DNA of 64,000 nucleotides from Comamonas antarctica (GTDB taxonomy: Bacteria > Pseudomonadota > Gammaproteobacteria > Burkholderiales > Burkholderiaceae_C): NCBI RefSeq assembly GCF_013363755.1, contig NZ_CP054840.1, positions 1,481,501-1,545,500 on the forward strand, in the 5' to 3' direction. A program made the position numbers and the translations under genes. This document shows, in pieces, positions 10,443 to 19,307 of the stretch (position 1 is its first letter; each line of letters starts with the position of its first letter). The notes below the pieces were generated by a model that had not been told where the DNA came from, did no database searches, and saw nothing but the letters and a program-made list of their open reading frames with translations.

Positions 10443-11720
10443 TCAAACCGCGCCCAGCAACACCTTCGCCCGGTCCACACTGACCTCTTTTTCCTGCGCC
10501 ATCTGCGCCGCGATGCGCTGGATATCGGCGCCGCTCGCGCCCGCCAGCAGCGCAATATTGCGCGCATGCAGCGCCATGTGGCCGCGCTGAATGCCTTCGG
10601 TGGACAGCGCGCGCAGCGCGCCCAGGTTCTGCGCCAGGCCCACGGCGGCTGCGATCTCGCCGAGTTCCTGCGCGCTTTGCACCTGCATCACGCGCAGCGC
10701 CCAGCGCGCCAGCGGATGGGTCTTGGTCGCGCCGCCGACCAGGCCGACGGGCATCGGCAGCTCGATGCTGCCCACCAGGTGCCCCTGCCTGTTCTTCTCC
10801 CAACGCGTGAGCGAGGTGTATTGGCCCGACTGCACTGCATAGGCATGGGCGCCGGCCTCGACCGCGCGCCAGTCGTTGCCCGTGGCGACGATCACCGGAT
10901 CGATGCCGTTCATGATCCCCTTGTTGTGCGTGGCCGCGCGGTAGGGATCGATCTTGGCGAAGGTATAGGCATCGAGCACGCCTTCGATGACTTCCTCGCC
11001 GCTGTACTCGGCGGTCTTGAGCGTCTCGGGCGCGAGCGTCACGCGCGCGCGCGCGAGGCGCAGGTCGGCCAGATTCGACAGGATGCGCAGCCGCACCGTG
11101 GCCGCGGTGATCTGCTCGATATAGGGCGACACCGCCTCGGCCATGCTGTTGACGGTGTTGGCGCCCATCGCGTCGCGCACGTCGACGATCAGGTGCGCCA
11201 CCACCATCGGGCCGCGCGGCGTGCTGTCGAACACATGCACCTCGACATCCTTGCAGCCGCCGCCCATGCCGATCAGCACGGTGTCCTTGGCATTGGCGCG
11301 CTCGATGATCTCGGCCTTGTGGGCCAGCACGACCTGGCGCACGGCATACGGGTCGCCCATGCCGACGATCTGGATCTGGGCGCGCATCAGCGGCGTGCTC
11401 GATGAGGTGAAGAAACCGCCGCTGTCGCGCGCCAGCCGGGCCATGAACGAGGCCGCGGCCACGACCGAGGGCTCCTCCACCGCCATCGGCACCAGCACGT
11501 CCTTGCCGTTGACGCGGAAGTTGCTGGCAATGCCCAGCGGCAGCTCGAAGGTGCCGACGACGTTCTCGATCATGCCGTCGGCGACATCGAGCGCCAGCGC
11601 GCCGGGCCGGGCCAGCAGTTCGCGGTCCGCGGCATCGAGGCCGGCGGCGTCGCCAATGCGCTCCAGGCGCTGAGAGGGGGACAGGGAACGCAGGTTGGGC
11701 AGGCGGGAATCACGGGTCAT
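10443..11720 (-). CDS. mvaA: Class II (degradative-type) HMG-CoA reductase
   Basis: This 425-residue protein is the size of Pseudomonas mevalonii MvaA (428). Catalytic residues fall at the same numbers as in that enzyme: Glu83 in VEEPS, Lys267 in THNKG, Asp283 in ATGND, and His381 in [23 protein letters not shown] and [11 protein letters not shown] are further signatures. Class II enzymes usually work as mevalonate:NAD+ oxidoreductases, converting mevalonate plus CoA to HMG-CoA for use as a carbon source. An Asp at 146 may favour NADH over NADPH. The start at 11720 is the first residue of the HMGR homology; the longer upstream frame is antisense to the regulator. It is transcribed divergently from the MocR gene and is convergent with the ligase. 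Confidence 0.95.
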   Translation of the reverse strand: MTRDSRLPNLRSLSPSQRLERIGDAAGLDAADRELLARPGALALDVADGMIENVVGTFELPLGIASNFRVNGKDVLVPMAVEEPSVVAAASFMARLARDSGGFFTSSSTPLMRAQIQIVGMGDPYAVRQVVLAHKAEIIERANAKDTVLIGMGGGCKDVEVHVFDSTPRGPMVVAHLIVDVRDAMGANTVNSMAEAVSPYIEQITAATVRLRILSNLADLRLARARVTLAPETLKTAEYSGEEVIEGVLDAYTFAKIDPYRAATHNKGIMNGIDPVIVATGNDWRAVEAGAHAYAVQSGQYTSLTRWEKNRQGHLVGSIELPMPVGLVGGATKTHPLARWALRVMQVQSAQELGEIAAAVGLAQNLGALRALSTEGIQRGHMALHARNIALLAGASGADIQRIAAQMAQEKEVSVDRAKVLLGAV

Positions 11721-11802
11721 GGAAGTCCTTGTGTGGCATTGGCGAAGATCCCAGGGTCTTCCCGCAGGCGGGGCCCTGGTGGCGCTGGCTACTTTAGGAC
11801 TG

Positions 11803-11826
11803 CTGTACCCTTTGCAGCAGGTACAG
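11803..11826. promoter_or_regulatory. Perfect CTGTACC/GGTACAG inverted repeat in the mvaA-MocR gap
   Basis: CTGTACC (11803-11809) and GGTACAG (11820-11826) are exact inverted copies separated by 10 bases. They lie 18 bp before the MocR start and about 83 bp before the HMG-CoA reductase start. The same half-site is found three times, one of them imperfect, upstream of the transporter operon (3756-3792). I infer the binding site of the adjacent MocR regulator, acting on itself, on mvaA and on the transporter. Confidence 0.65.
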
Positions 11827-11843
11827 TTACCGAGAACAGATCC

Positions 11844-13229
11844 ATGCCGACGACCGTTGCAGGTTTCAAGATCCTCGCCGAATCGCTGGAGCGGGAAATC
11901 CGCCAGGGCGCCTACAAGGCTGGCGAGAAGCTGCCTTCGCTGCGCGAGATCACGCGCGAGCGCGCCTATGGCAAGAACACGGTGATTGCCGCGTTCGAAC
12001 TGCTGGTGGCGCGCGGGCTGGTGGAGCCGCGCCGCGGCGCGGGCTTCTATGTGAAGGACATCGCTGCGCCCGGCGAAGCCGACACGCCCGTCCATGCGCT
12101 GGGCCGCGCCGGGGACCTGGTGTGGCTGATCCGCGAACAGCTCAATGACAATCCCCAGGCCATACGCGCCGCCGACGGCATGCCGCCCGCCGAGTGGCTG
12201 GCGGGCGCGCGCCTGGACCGCGTGCACCACAAGGTCGCGCGCGGCGGCCTGGGCGCGCTGTTCAGCTACGGCAACCGCTACGGCTATCTGCCGCTGCGCC
12301 AGCAACTGGTGCGCAAGCTGGGCGGCCTGGGCATCGAGGCCGATCCGCGGCAGATCCTGCTGACGCATGGCGCCAATCAGGCCATGGACCTGGTGCTGCG
12401 CTATCTGATTCCGCCGGGCGCCACGGTGCTGGTGGACGACCCTGGCTATTACTTCCTGTTTGCCAAGCTCAAGGTGCACGGCGCCGAGATCGCCGGCATC
12501 GCGCGCCAGCCCGATGGCCCGGACCTCGACATGCTCGAGCAGGTGCTGATCCGCAAGCGCCCGCGGCTTTTTTTCGTGCAGTCGGTGGGGCACAACCCCA
12601 CGGGATCGGACCTGAGCGCGGGCAAGGCGCGGCGGCTGCTCGAGCTGGCCGAGAAGTACAACCTGCTGCTGGTCGAGATGGACCCGCTGGCCGATCTCAA
12701 GCCGCACGAGCAGGCCCGGCTGTCCGCGCTCGACCAGCTGCAACGCACCATCTACATCGGCTCGTTCTCGAAGTCGCTGTCGGCGGCGCTGCGCGTGGGT
12801 TTCCTCGCCTGCAGCGCCGACATGGCGTCGGAGCTGGCCGACCTCAAGTCCATCGTGCATGTCAACAGCTCGGAGTACGCCGAACGCACGGTCGACACCA
12901 TCCTGCGCGAGCGCACCTATGCGAAGCATCTGCTCGCGCTGAAGTCGCATGTGGCCCAGGCCACGCGGCAGTCGCGCCAGCTGCTGGCCGATGCGGGCGC
13001 CCGCTTCTTCTGTGATCCCCAGGAGAGCCTCTACATGTGGGTGCGCTTCGACGGGCTCGACGACTCGCTGGCGCTGTCGGAGCATCTCACGGCGCAGCAG
13101 ATCACCGTCGCGCCGGGGCGCATCTTCCAGGTCGATCCCAGCATCACCAGTCCCTGGATGCGGCTCAACAGCGGCATCGTGGTGCACGAGAAGTTCCAGG
13201 CAATGCTGCGGCAGCGGCCGCTGTGGTGA
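11844..13229 (+). CDS. MocR-family transcriptional regulator (GntR wHTH fused to aminotransferase domain)
   Basis: This 461-residue protein has an N-terminal GntR winged helix (residues about 10-75: [51 protein letters not shown]). A fold-type I aminotransferase domain follows, with [36 protein letters not shown] and the PLP-binding lysine Lys310 in GSFSKSL. MocR regulators use PLP to sense amines or amino acids rather than for catalysis. The ATG at 11844 starts the wHTH; a longer frame would begin inside the operator. Divergence from HMG-CoA reductase and the shared CTGTACC boxes suggest that it controls both the reductase and the transporter operon. The inducer is unknown. Confidence 0.92.
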   Translation: MPTTVAGFKILAESLEREIRQGAYKAGEKLPSLREITRERAYGKNTVIAAFELLVARGLVEPRRGAGFYVKDIAAPGEADTPVHALGRAGDLVWLIREQLNDNPQAIRAADGMPPAEWLAGARLDRVHHKVARGGLGALFSYGNRYGYLPLRQQLVRKLGGLGIEADPRQILLTHGANQAMDLVLRYLIPPGATVLVDDPGYYFLFAKLKVHGAEIAGIARQPDGPDLDMLEQVLIRKRPRLFFVQSVGHNPTGSDLSAGKARRLLELAEKYNLLLVEMDPLADLKPHEQARLSALDQLQRTIYIGSFSKSLSAALRVGFLACSADMASELADLKSIVHVNSSEYAERTVDTILRERTYAKHLLALKSHVAQATRQSRQLLADAGARFFCDPQESLYMWVRFDGLDDSLALSEHLTAQQITVAPGRIFQVDPSITSPWMRLNSGIVVHEKFQAMLRQRPLW

Positions 13230-13367
13230 GGTCGACGAGCCACGCGGCGGAGAACTTGGTTACAAGCTGTGGTGAAAAAAGGCAGATACTTTCCGTGCGG
13301 CGTCCGCCAGGCAGCAGCCTGGCAGCGCCAGCGTCCTGTTCGGCATTCCACCCCCAAGGAGAACTTC

Positions 13368-13802
13368 ATGCTGCGTATGGCTTCATTGGCTTTCATCGCT
13401 TCGGTCGCGCTGACCGCGTGCAACACGGCGCCGGGCAACGCGTCGCGCACCGCGCCCGGTGCGACCATGGCATCCCCGTCGACCATGGCGCCGGCTTCGC
13501 CCGCGACCGTCATGAACGGCATGCTGGTCGGCCCCAACCAGATGGCGCTCTACGTGTTCGACCGCGATACCACCGGCGCCGGCAAGAGCGTGTGCAATGG
13601 CGGCTGCGCCACCAACTGGCCGCCGCTGATGGCGCCGCCCGGCGCGCAGCCCATCGGCGACTGGAGCGTTGTCACGCGCGACGATGGCGCAAGCCAGTGG
13701 GCCTACAAGGGCCGTCCGCTCTACTACTGGGCCAAGGACGGCAAGCCGGGCGACACCACCGGTGACGGCGTCGGCAACGCCTGGCGCCTGGCGCGGCCCT
13801 GA
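13368..13802 (+). CDS. Secreted lipoprotein with YxFxxD-type repeats
   Basis: This 144-residue protein has a lipoprotein signal ending in ALTAC, which puts the lipidated cysteine at residue 18. It then has a Thr/Ala/Pro-rich linker and two repeats of the kind described for small lipoproteins with Yx(F/W/Y)xxD motifs: YVFDRD and YYWAKD. Two cysteines (VCNGGCATNWPP) could form a disulfide. The start at 13368 follows an AAGGAG site and begins the signal peptide. The function of the family is unknown. It stands alone between the MocR gene and a hydrolase, with a hairpin after it. Confidence 0.85.
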   Translation: MLRMASLAFIASVALTACNTAPGNASRTAPGATMASPSTMAPASPATVMNGMLVGPNQMALYVFDRDTTGAGKSVCNGGCATNWPPLMAPPGAQPIGDWSVVTRDDGASQWAYKGRPLYYWAKDGKPGDTTGDGVGNAWRLARP

Positions 13803-13857
13803 CCCGGGCACGCGGCGGCCGGCCTATGGCGCATGGCGGCGCTTGCCGGTCTAATGC

Positions 13858-13888
13858 AGGGTTGGAACCTCTCTCCAACCCTCGTTTT
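13858..13888 (+). terminator. Intrinsic terminator-like hairpin after the lipoprotein gene
   Basis: AGGGTTGGA (13858-13866) pairs exactly with TCCAACCCT (13874-13882) across a 7-base loop, followed by CGTTTT. It lies 56 bp after the lipoprotein stop and only 11 bp before the hydrolase ATG. It could therefore also modulate translation of the hydrolase. The U-tract is short. Confidence 0.6.
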
Positions 13889-13899
13889 CAGGAACCACC

Positions 13900-14793
13900 A
13901 TGACCCAACGCCTGACCGCCGCCGATTTCGACCAGGAACTGCTGATTCTGTTTGATGCCTATGTGCATGGCGACATGGACCGGCGCAGCTTCCTGGGGCA
14001 GGCCCAGCGCTATGCCAAGGCCGGCGTCACGGCCGCCGGCCTGCTGGCCGCGCTGAGCCCGAACTTCGCCGCGGGGCAGCAGGTTCCGGCCGACGACAGC
14101 CGCGTGAAGACGCAGCGCGTCACGCTGCCGTCGCCGTCCGGCTACGGCAGCATCAATGCCTATCTCTCCCGCCCGGCTGCGGCCGGCGCCTCGCGCCTGC
14201 CCATGGTGCTGGTGGTGCATGAAAACCGCGGCCTCAATCCGCACATCGAAGACATCACCCGGCGCCTCGCGCTCGAAGGCTTCATGGCGCTGGCGCCCGA
14301 TGCGCTGACACCTTTGGGCGGCTACCCGGGCGACGAAGACAAGGCGCGCGAAGCGTTCGCCAGGCTCGACCAAGCCAAGACCCGCCAGGATTTCCTGGCC
14401 GCCGCGCAGTGGCTGCGCATGCGCGCCGATGGCGACGGCAAGCTGGGCGTGGTGGGCTTTTGCTATGGCGGCGGCATGGCGCACTGGCTTGCGACCGAGC
14501 TGCCCGAGTTGCGCGCCGCCGTGCCGTTCTATGGCAACACGCCCGATCCTGCGCTGGCGGCACAGGTCAAGGCGCCGCTGCTGGTGCATCTGGCGGCCGT
14601 GGACGAGCGCATCAATGCGGCCTGGCCCGCGTATGAAGCCGCGCTGCGGGCCGCGGGCGTGCCCTATGAGGTGCACCACTACGCGGGCACGCAGCATGGT
14701 TTCAACAACGACACGACACCGCGCTACGACGCGGCGGCCGCCAAGCTGGCCTGGGACCGGACGGTGGCATTCTTCAAGGCGAAGCTGGGATAG
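13900..14793 (+). CDS. Dienelactone hydrolase family protein
   Basis: This 297-residue alpha/beta hydrolase has a cysteine nucleophile in GFCYGGG (Cys188). Asp235 (AVDERIN) and His266 (TQHGFNN) complete the Cys-Asp-His triad of dienelactone hydrolases. An oxyanion-side VVHENRGLNPHI segment is also present. An N-terminal extension of about 60 residues contains DRRSFLG followed by a hydrophobic run ending AALSPNFAAGQQ. It looks like a recessed twin-arginine signal and is common in this subgroup, so export is possible. No chlorocatechol genes are nearby, so a general ester or lactone hydrolase is more likely than a dedicated dienelactonase. Its 3' end overlaps the next gene by 20 bases. Confidence 0.88.
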   Translation: MTQRLTAADFDQELLILFDAYVHGDMDRRSFLGQAQRYAKAGVTAAGLLAALSPNFAAGQQVPADDSRVKTQRVTLPSPSGYGSINAYLSRPAAAGASRLPMVLVVHENRGLNPHIEDITRRLALEGFMALAPDALTPLGGYPGDEDKAREAFARLDQAKTRQDFLAAAQWLRMRADGDGKLGVVGFCYGGGMAHWLATELPELRAAVPFYGNTPDPALAAQVKAPLLVHLAAVDERINAAWPAYEAALRAAGVPYEVHHYAGTQHGFNNDTTPRYDAAAAKLAWDRTVAFFKAKLG

Positions 14794-15214
14794 TTCCCGC
14801 GTGGTCGGGCAGGCGCGCGAACAGGCTGTCCTCGTCCAGCAAGGCAAATGCAATCTCGGGCCGCTGCTCGAGGCTGCGCTTGATGGCCGCGGGAATCGCC
14901 TGGCGCGTCTTGCGGCACAGGCCCGGGCGCTCGGCCACCAGGATGGTGATGCCGCGCAGCGTGCGCACTTCGCGCGGGCTGGTGCCGATCACCAGCTGCA
15001 GCCCCAGTTGCTGCTCCATGCGCCGCTGCATGTGGCGCAGGTCGGCGAGGCTGTCCAGCGATTCCAGCCGCTGCAGCAGGCGTTTTTCCTCGTCGCGCGT
15101 GAGCCGCAGGATGCGCAGATCGGCCGGCGATGCGTCCAGCAGCGCGCCGCGGCCGCAGTCGCAGAGGGCGGGCGGGCATTCGGAGCGCAGCGGGAAAATG
15201 GCCTGGGAGTTCAT
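14774..15214 (-). CDS. Hypothetical protein with N-terminal Cys cluster
   Basis: The protein is 146 residues from ATG at 15214. The N-terminus has SECPPALCDCG, three cysteines within nine residues that could bind a metal. A charged helical stretch rich in Leu, Arg and Glu follows (LTRDEEKRLLQRLESLDSL), then an alpha/beta-like region with TLRGITILVAERPGLCRKT. Codon use looks like that of its neighbours and the frame is open, so I accept it as a gene. I recognise it only as a conserved-looking hypothetical protein. It converges with and overlaps the dienelactone hydrolase gene. No function is proposed. Confidence 0.65.
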   Translation of the reverse strand: MNSQAIFPLRSECPPALCDCGRGALLDASPADLRILRLTRDEEKRLLQRLESLDSLADLRHMQRRMEQQLGLQLVIGTSPREVRTLRGITILVAERPGLCRKTRQAIPAAIKRSLEQRPEIAFALLDEDSLFARLPDHAGTIPASP

Positions 15215-15284
15215 CGGGGCGCAGTCTTGGCGGCAACGCAAACCATCATAGCCACAAGGCTGCAGGTACACGGCGGCGCGGTTT

Positions 15285-16220
15285 TCAGGCGCGCGTGAAC
15301 GGATCGGCCTGGCCCTGCAGCCAGGCCTGCAGCGAATGCTGGGCGCTTTCATAGAACGCCTGCGCGGCCGGGCCGAGGCCCTGGTGGCGGTGGCGCACCC
15401 AGTAGATGGTGCGCTGGGGCGCCAGGCCCTCGAGCCGGCGGATCGCAATGCCCGGGTCCTGGAAGTACGCCAGCGACAGCGCCGGCACCAGGCTCACGCC
15501 CAGGCCCGCGCGCACCATGCCCATCACGGTGGCCAGTTGCTCCACCTCCATGCAGGTCTGCAGTGCCGGCTTGCCGTACACCTGCGCCTGCCATTGGTCG
15601 ACGCTGGCGCGCACGCTGGTATGCGCGGCAAGCTGCACGAAGGGCAGGCCCAGCAGTGTCCCGGCGGCGATCGGCGCCTGCATCTGCGCCAGGGCGTGGT
15701 CGCGCGCGCAAACCAGGTAATAGCTTTCCTCGGCAACGGCCTGCGCATGCAGATCGGGGTGGCGCGCCAGCGCAGTGCACAGCGCCCAGTCGGCCAGGCC
15801 CTGCTGCACGCTTTCCAGGCAGGGCGTGTTCAGCGCATCGCGCACCTGCACCTGGATCCGGGGATGGGTCTGCGCAAACTCCGCCAGCACTGCGGGCAGC
15901 CAGTGTGCCGCGAGCGAGGGCAGCAGCGCCACCGTGACGCGGCTGGCGCGCAACTGGGCCGCGCCCTGCAGCGACTGCAGCGCCTGGTCGATGCCGGCCA
16001 GCAGGCGCTGGGCATGGGGCAGGAAGTCTTGGCCCGCGCGCGTGAGCACCACATGGCGTGTGCTGCGCTCGAACAGCTGCGCGCCCAGGCCTTGCTCCAG
16101 GCCCTGGATCAGCGCGCTGAACGCAGGCTGCGACAGGCAGCACTGCTGCGCAGCGCGCGTGAAGCTCAAATGCTGGTGCAGGGCTTCGAACGCCTGCAAT
16201 TGCCGCGTTGTCAAATTCAT
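15285..16220 (-). CDS. LysR-family transcriptional regulator
   Basis: This 311-residue protein has the standard LysR layout: an N-terminal winged helix (MNLTTRQLQAFEALHQHLSF, then QPAFSALIQGLEQGLGAQLF) and a periplasmic-binding-like effector domain. The start at 16220 is where LysR homology begins; the upstream extension of the frame is antisense to the AtuA-like gene. It is divergent from the AtuA/AtuA-like/Bug operon with a 69 bp gap containing an inverted repeat. It is therefore the likely regulator of that operon, responding to its substrate or an intermediate. Confidence 0.92.
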   Translation of the reverse strand: MNLTTRQLQAFEALHQHLSFTRAAQQCCLSQPAFSALIQGLEQGLGAQLFERSTRHVVLTRAGQDFLPHAQRLLAGIDQALQSLQGAAQLRASRVTVALLPSLAAHWLPAVLAEFAQTHPRIQVQVRDALNTPCLESVQQGLADWALCTALARHPDLHAQAVAEESYYLVCARDHALAQMQAPIAAGTLLGLPFVQLAAHTSVRASVDQWQAQVYGKPALQTCMEVEQLATVMGMVRAGLGVSLVPALSLAYFQDPGIAIRRLEGLAPQRTIYWVRHRHQGLGPAAQAFYESAQHSLQAWLQGQADPFTRA

Positions 16221-16245
16221 TGGATTTCCCGATAAAACCATCCAA
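16220..16245. promoter_or_regulatory. Candidate LysR operator in the LysR-AtuA gap
   Basis: TTGGAT (16220-16225) and ATCCAA (16240-16245) are inverted copies separated by 14 bases. They lie between the divergent starts of the LysR gene and the AtuA-like gene, where LysR proteins normally bind. The element touches the LysR start codon, which would suit autorepression. The sequence was found by eye only. Confidence 0.35.
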
Positions 16246-16289
16246 AGCATCGAATTTACAGCATAAAAAGCTTTGCCTATATTGCTCCC

Positions 16290-17735
16290 ATGGCAACCCC
16301 TGATTCCGCTTCCTTCTCCCTGCGCTGGCCTCCGGGCCCCGCGCCTGCCACGCCGCGCGCCGCGCTGCGGGTGGGCTGCGGCGCGGGCTTTTCCGGCGAC
16401 CGCACCGATGCGGCGCGCCCGGTGGTCGACGCGCTGATGGCCGCGCCCGGGCCCGCGGTACTGATCTTTGAAACCCTGGCCGAGCGCACGCTGGCGCTGG
16501 CCCAGCTGGCGCGCGAGCGCGACCCGCAGGCCGGCTACGAGCCGCTGCTGGCCGATCTGCTGCGGCCGGTGCTGGCCGATTGCCTGGCGCACGGCATCCG
16601 CATCGTGAGCAACTTCGGCGCCGCCAATCCCGAGGGCGCGGCGGCCTGCATCGCGGCACTGGCGCGCGAGCTGGGCCTGCGCCTGCCGCGCATGGCGCTG
16701 GTCCATGGCGACGACCTGATGGGCGACGCGCATCGCGCGGCGCTGCAGCAGGCCTGCGGCACGGACTGGCCCGCAGCGCGCGTGGTCAGCGCCAACGCCT
16801 ATATCGGCGCGCAGCCGATCGCGCAGGCGCTGCAGGAAGGCGCGGAGATCGTGATCGCAGGCCGCGTGGCCGACCCGGCGCTGGTGCTGGGCCCGGCCGC
16901 GGCCTGGCATGGCTGGGCCTGGGACGACTGGGACCGGCTCGCGCGCGGCACCATGGCCGGCCATCTGCTCGAATGCGGCGCGCAGGTGTCGGGCGGCTAT
17001 TTTGCCGACCCGGGCTACAAGGACGTGCCCGATCTGGCCCATGTCGGTTTCCCGATCGCGCGCATCGAGGCCGACGGCCAGTGCACCATCGGCAAGCCGG
17101 CCCACACCGGCGGCGTGATCGATGCGCGTACCGTCAAGGAGCAGCTGCTCTACGAGGTGCACGACCCCGCGGCCTATCTCACGCCCGACGTGGTGGCCGA
17201 TATCAGCCAGGCCTGGGTCACCGAGGTCGGGCCCGATGAAGTGCGGCTCGATGGCGTGCGCGGCCACGCGCGGCCCGCGCAGCTCAAGGTCAATGTCTGC
17301 AGCGAACGCGGCTGGCTCGCCGAAGCCGAGATTTCCTATGCGGGCGCGCATGCGCTGGCCCGCGCCCAGCTCGCGCGCGAGGTGATAGCCACGCGGCTGG
17401 CCGGGCAGGGCACGCTGCGCTGCGACTTCATCGGCGTGACCAGCGTGCTGGGCGACGATGCCGGCCAGTGGCTTGCCGGGCTGCCGGCAGCGGGCAGCGC
17501 GCGCGCCGAGGCGCTGCGCGACGTGCGCGTGCGCTGGGCCTGGGAGCAGCCCACGGCCAAGGCCGCCGAAGTGCTGCTGCGCGAAGTCAATGCGCTCTAT
17601 ACCTGCGGGCCGGGCGGCGGGGGCGGCGTGCGCACCCAGCTGCGCTCGCGCCTGTCCACCGTCTCGTGCCTGATCGGCCGGGACCTCGTTCACTGTGGCT
17701 GGCGCTGGTGGCGCGCGGCCGGGGAGGGCGCATGA
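16290..17735 (+). CDS. AtuA family protein (DUF1446), N-terminal part of a split AtuA
   Basis: This 481-residue protein matches the DUF1446 domain of AtuA, the first gene of the acyclic-terpene-utilisation cluster of Pseudomonas. Characteristic stretches are CGAGFSGDRTDAA near the N-terminus, IVSNFGAANPEGAA, ALVHGDDLMGD, ANAYIGAQPIAQAL, VIAGRVADPALVLGP and HTGGVIDARTVKEQLLYEV. AtuA proteins commonly carry an additional C-terminal domain; here that domain is encoded by the next gene, which starts in an ATGA overlap. The chemical role of AtuA is not settled. The surrounding LysR and Bug genes suggest uptake and breakdown of a carboxylate. Confidence 0.85.
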   Translation: MATPDSASFSLRWPPGPAPATPRAALRVGCGAGFSGDRTDAARPVVDALMAAPGPAVLIFETLAERTLALAQLARERDPQAGYEPLLADLLRPVLADCLAHGIRIVSNFGAANPEGAAACIAALARELGLRLPRMALVHGDDLMGDAHRAALQQACGTDWPAARVVSANAYIGAQPIAQALQEGAEIVIAGRVADPALVLGPAAAWHGWAWDDWDRLARGTMAGHLLECGAQVSGGYFADPGYKDVPDLAHVGFPIARIEADGQCTIGKPAHTGGVIDARTVKEQLLYEVHDPAAYLTPDVVADISQAWVTEVGPDEVRLDGVRGHARPAQLKVNVCSERGWLAEAEISYAGAHALARAQLAREVIATRLAGQGTLRCDFIGVTSVLGDDAGQWLAGLPAAGSARAEALRDVRVRWAWEQPTAKAAEVLLREVNALYTCGPGGGGGVRTQLRSRLSTVSCLIGRDLVHCGWRWWRAAGEGA

Positions 17736-18103
17736 ATTCTTCCGCATCCATCGAGATGCCGCTGTACCGGCTGGCCCACGGCCGCACGGGCGACAAGGGC
17801 AACCGCAGCAACATCAGCGTGATTGCCTTCCACCCGGCGCTTTGGCCGGTGATCGAGGCGCAGGTCACAGCCGAACGCGTGGCCGCGCATTTCGCGGCGC
17901 GCGCGCCCAGCCATGTCGCGCGCTACGTGCTGGCGCAGTTGCAGGCGCTGAACTTCGTGCTGGACGAGGTGCTCGAGGGCGGTGTCAACAGCGCGCTCAA
18001 TCTCGACAGCCACGGCAAGGCATTGGCCTTTGATCTGCTGCAGATGACGGTGGCACTGCCGCGCGATCTGCTGGTCCATTGCCGCGGGCCGCAGGCGGCT
18101 TAG
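17732..18103 (+). CDS. AtuA-related C-terminal domain protein
   Basis: This 123-residue protein corresponds to the small domain found at the C-terminus of full-length AtuA proteins. It shows LAHGRTGDKGNRSNISVIAF, RYVLAQLQALNFVL and GVNSALNLDSHGKALAFDLL. Its ATG lies in the stop of the DUF1446 gene (ATGA), so the two products are probably made in fixed ratio and form a complex. The only stretch joining them is the overlap itself, so this could be read as a natural split of a fused ancestor. Confidence 0.82.
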   Translation: MNSSASIEMPLYRLAHGRTGDKGNRSNISVIAFHPALWPVIEAQVTAERVAAHFAARAPSHVARYVLAQLQALNFVLDEVLEGGVNSALNLDSHGKALAFDLLQMTVALPRDLLVHCRGPQAA

Positions 18104-18150
18104 CTTTTTCACGTTCATTCATCCAACTACTACAACCCAGGAGACAAGCC

Positions 18151-19149
18151 ATGAACAAGACCTTCCCCTCTTTCTCGCGCCGCCGCACGCTGGGCGCGGG
18201 CATTGCCACCGCGCTGGTGCTTGCCGCGCCCGCGGCCTTCGCGCAGAACGCGGCCAAATACCCGGCGAAGGCGCTGACCTTCGTCGTGCCGTTCGCGGCC
18301 GGCAGCGCCACCGACCAGATCGCGCGCGCGCTGGGCCAGTACGTGACGCAGGAAACCGGCCAGGCCGTGGTCGTCGAGAACAAGGGCGGCGCGAGCGGCA
18401 TGCTGGCCGCGCAGGGCGTGGCGCGCGCCGCGCCCGATGGCTATACGGTGCTGATCACCACCAACACCACGCATGCGGCCAACGAGCATCTGTACAAGAA
18501 GCTGCCCTACGATCCGGTCAAGGATTTCGCGCCCGTGACCGGGCTGGGCAAGGGCGGCCAGGTGCTGGTGGTGAGCGCGGCCTCGCCGCACAAGTCGGTC
18601 AAGGACCTCGTGGCCTATGCCAAGGCCAACCCGGGCAAGCTGAGCTTCGGCAGCGGCAGTTCGTCCAGCCGCATGGCCGGCGAGATGCTCAAGCAGCTCG
18701 CGGGCGTCGACCTCCTGCACGTTCCCTACAAGAGCAACCCGCTGGCCCTCACCGACCTGATGGGCGGCCAGATCGACCTGATGATCACCGATGTCTCGAC
18801 CGGCTTGCCGCAGGTCCAGGCCGGCAAGCTCAAGGCGCTGGGTTTCTCGACGCAGGAGCGCAGCAGCATGCTGCCCGACGTGCCAACCATCGAGCAAGCC
18901 GGTGTCAAGGGCTACAACATGGGCTACTGGTTTGCCGCCTATCTGCCCGCGGGCACTCCGCCGCAGCTCGTGAGCCAGCTCAGCACCTTGCTGGGCAAGG
19001 CCGTCGAAAGCAAGCAGGCGGCCAGCTTCTACAGCCTGTCGGGCACGACGCGCTGGCATGGCTCGCCTGAGGAGCTGGCGCGTTTCCAGGCCGAGGAAAC
19101 CGCGAAGTGGGGCAAGGTGATCAAGGCCGCGGGAATCGAGCCCGAGTAA
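18151..19149 (+). CDS. Tripartite tricarboxylate transporter-type receptor (Bug/TctC family)
   Basis: This 332-residue periplasmic protein begins at ATG 18151 after a GGAGACAAG ribosome site. It has a twin-arginine-like signal (SRRRTLGAG, cleavage near AFAQ). Bug signatures include YPAKALTFVVPFAAGSATDQIARAL, VVENKGGASGMLA, the Pro-rich HVPYKSNPLALTDLMGGQID, and LPDVPTIEQAGVKGY. Bug proteins bind carboxylates through two conserved water-bridged loops. Genes for the TctA/TctB membrane subunits are absent nearby. The gene is 47 bp after the AtuA-like pair and probably co-transcribed with it. Confidence 0.9.
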   Translation: MNKTFPSFSRRRTLGAGIATALVLAAPAAFAQNAAKYPAKALTFVVPFAAGSATDQIARALGQYVTQETGQAVVVENKGGASGMLAAQGVARAAPDGYTVLITTNTTHAANEHLYKKLPYDPVKDFAPVTGLGKGGQVLVVSAASPHKSVKDLVAYAKANPGKLSFGSGSSSSRMAGEMLKQLAGVDLLHVPYKSNPLALTDLMGGQIDLMITDVSTGLPQVQAGKLKALGFSTQERSSMLPDVPTIEQAGVKGYNMGYWFAAYLPAGTPPQLVSQLSTLLGKAVESKQAASFYSLSGTTRWHGSPEELARFQAEETAKWGKVIKAAGIEPE

Positions 19150-19307
19150 TCGAGGCTTTCTCCGACAGCGCAGGGGGCGTGGAGCCCGGGGCTTTACTGC
19201 ACAATGCTTTGGCAGAACTGTCCGCGCGGCAATGCCGCCGGACAGCGCAGTCACCTCGCATTCTTGGGTGCGAAGTCATCAACTTGAACCGATAAAAGGG
19301 CTTTGCG

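Noticed and set aside
11721..13187. N-terminal extension of the HMG-CoA reductase frame to 914 residues
   Set aside because: The added part is antisense to the MocR gene and has no homology; class II reductases are about 430 residues and start where chosen.
13900..14793. Chlorocatechol-pathway dienelactone hydrolase
   Set aside because: No chlorocatechol dioxygenase, cycloisomerase or maleylacetate reductase genes nearby; family membership alone does not support it.
16221..17747. N-terminal extension of the LysR frame to 820 residues
   Set aside because: The extension is antisense to the AtuA-like gene; LysR homology starts at the chosen ATG.
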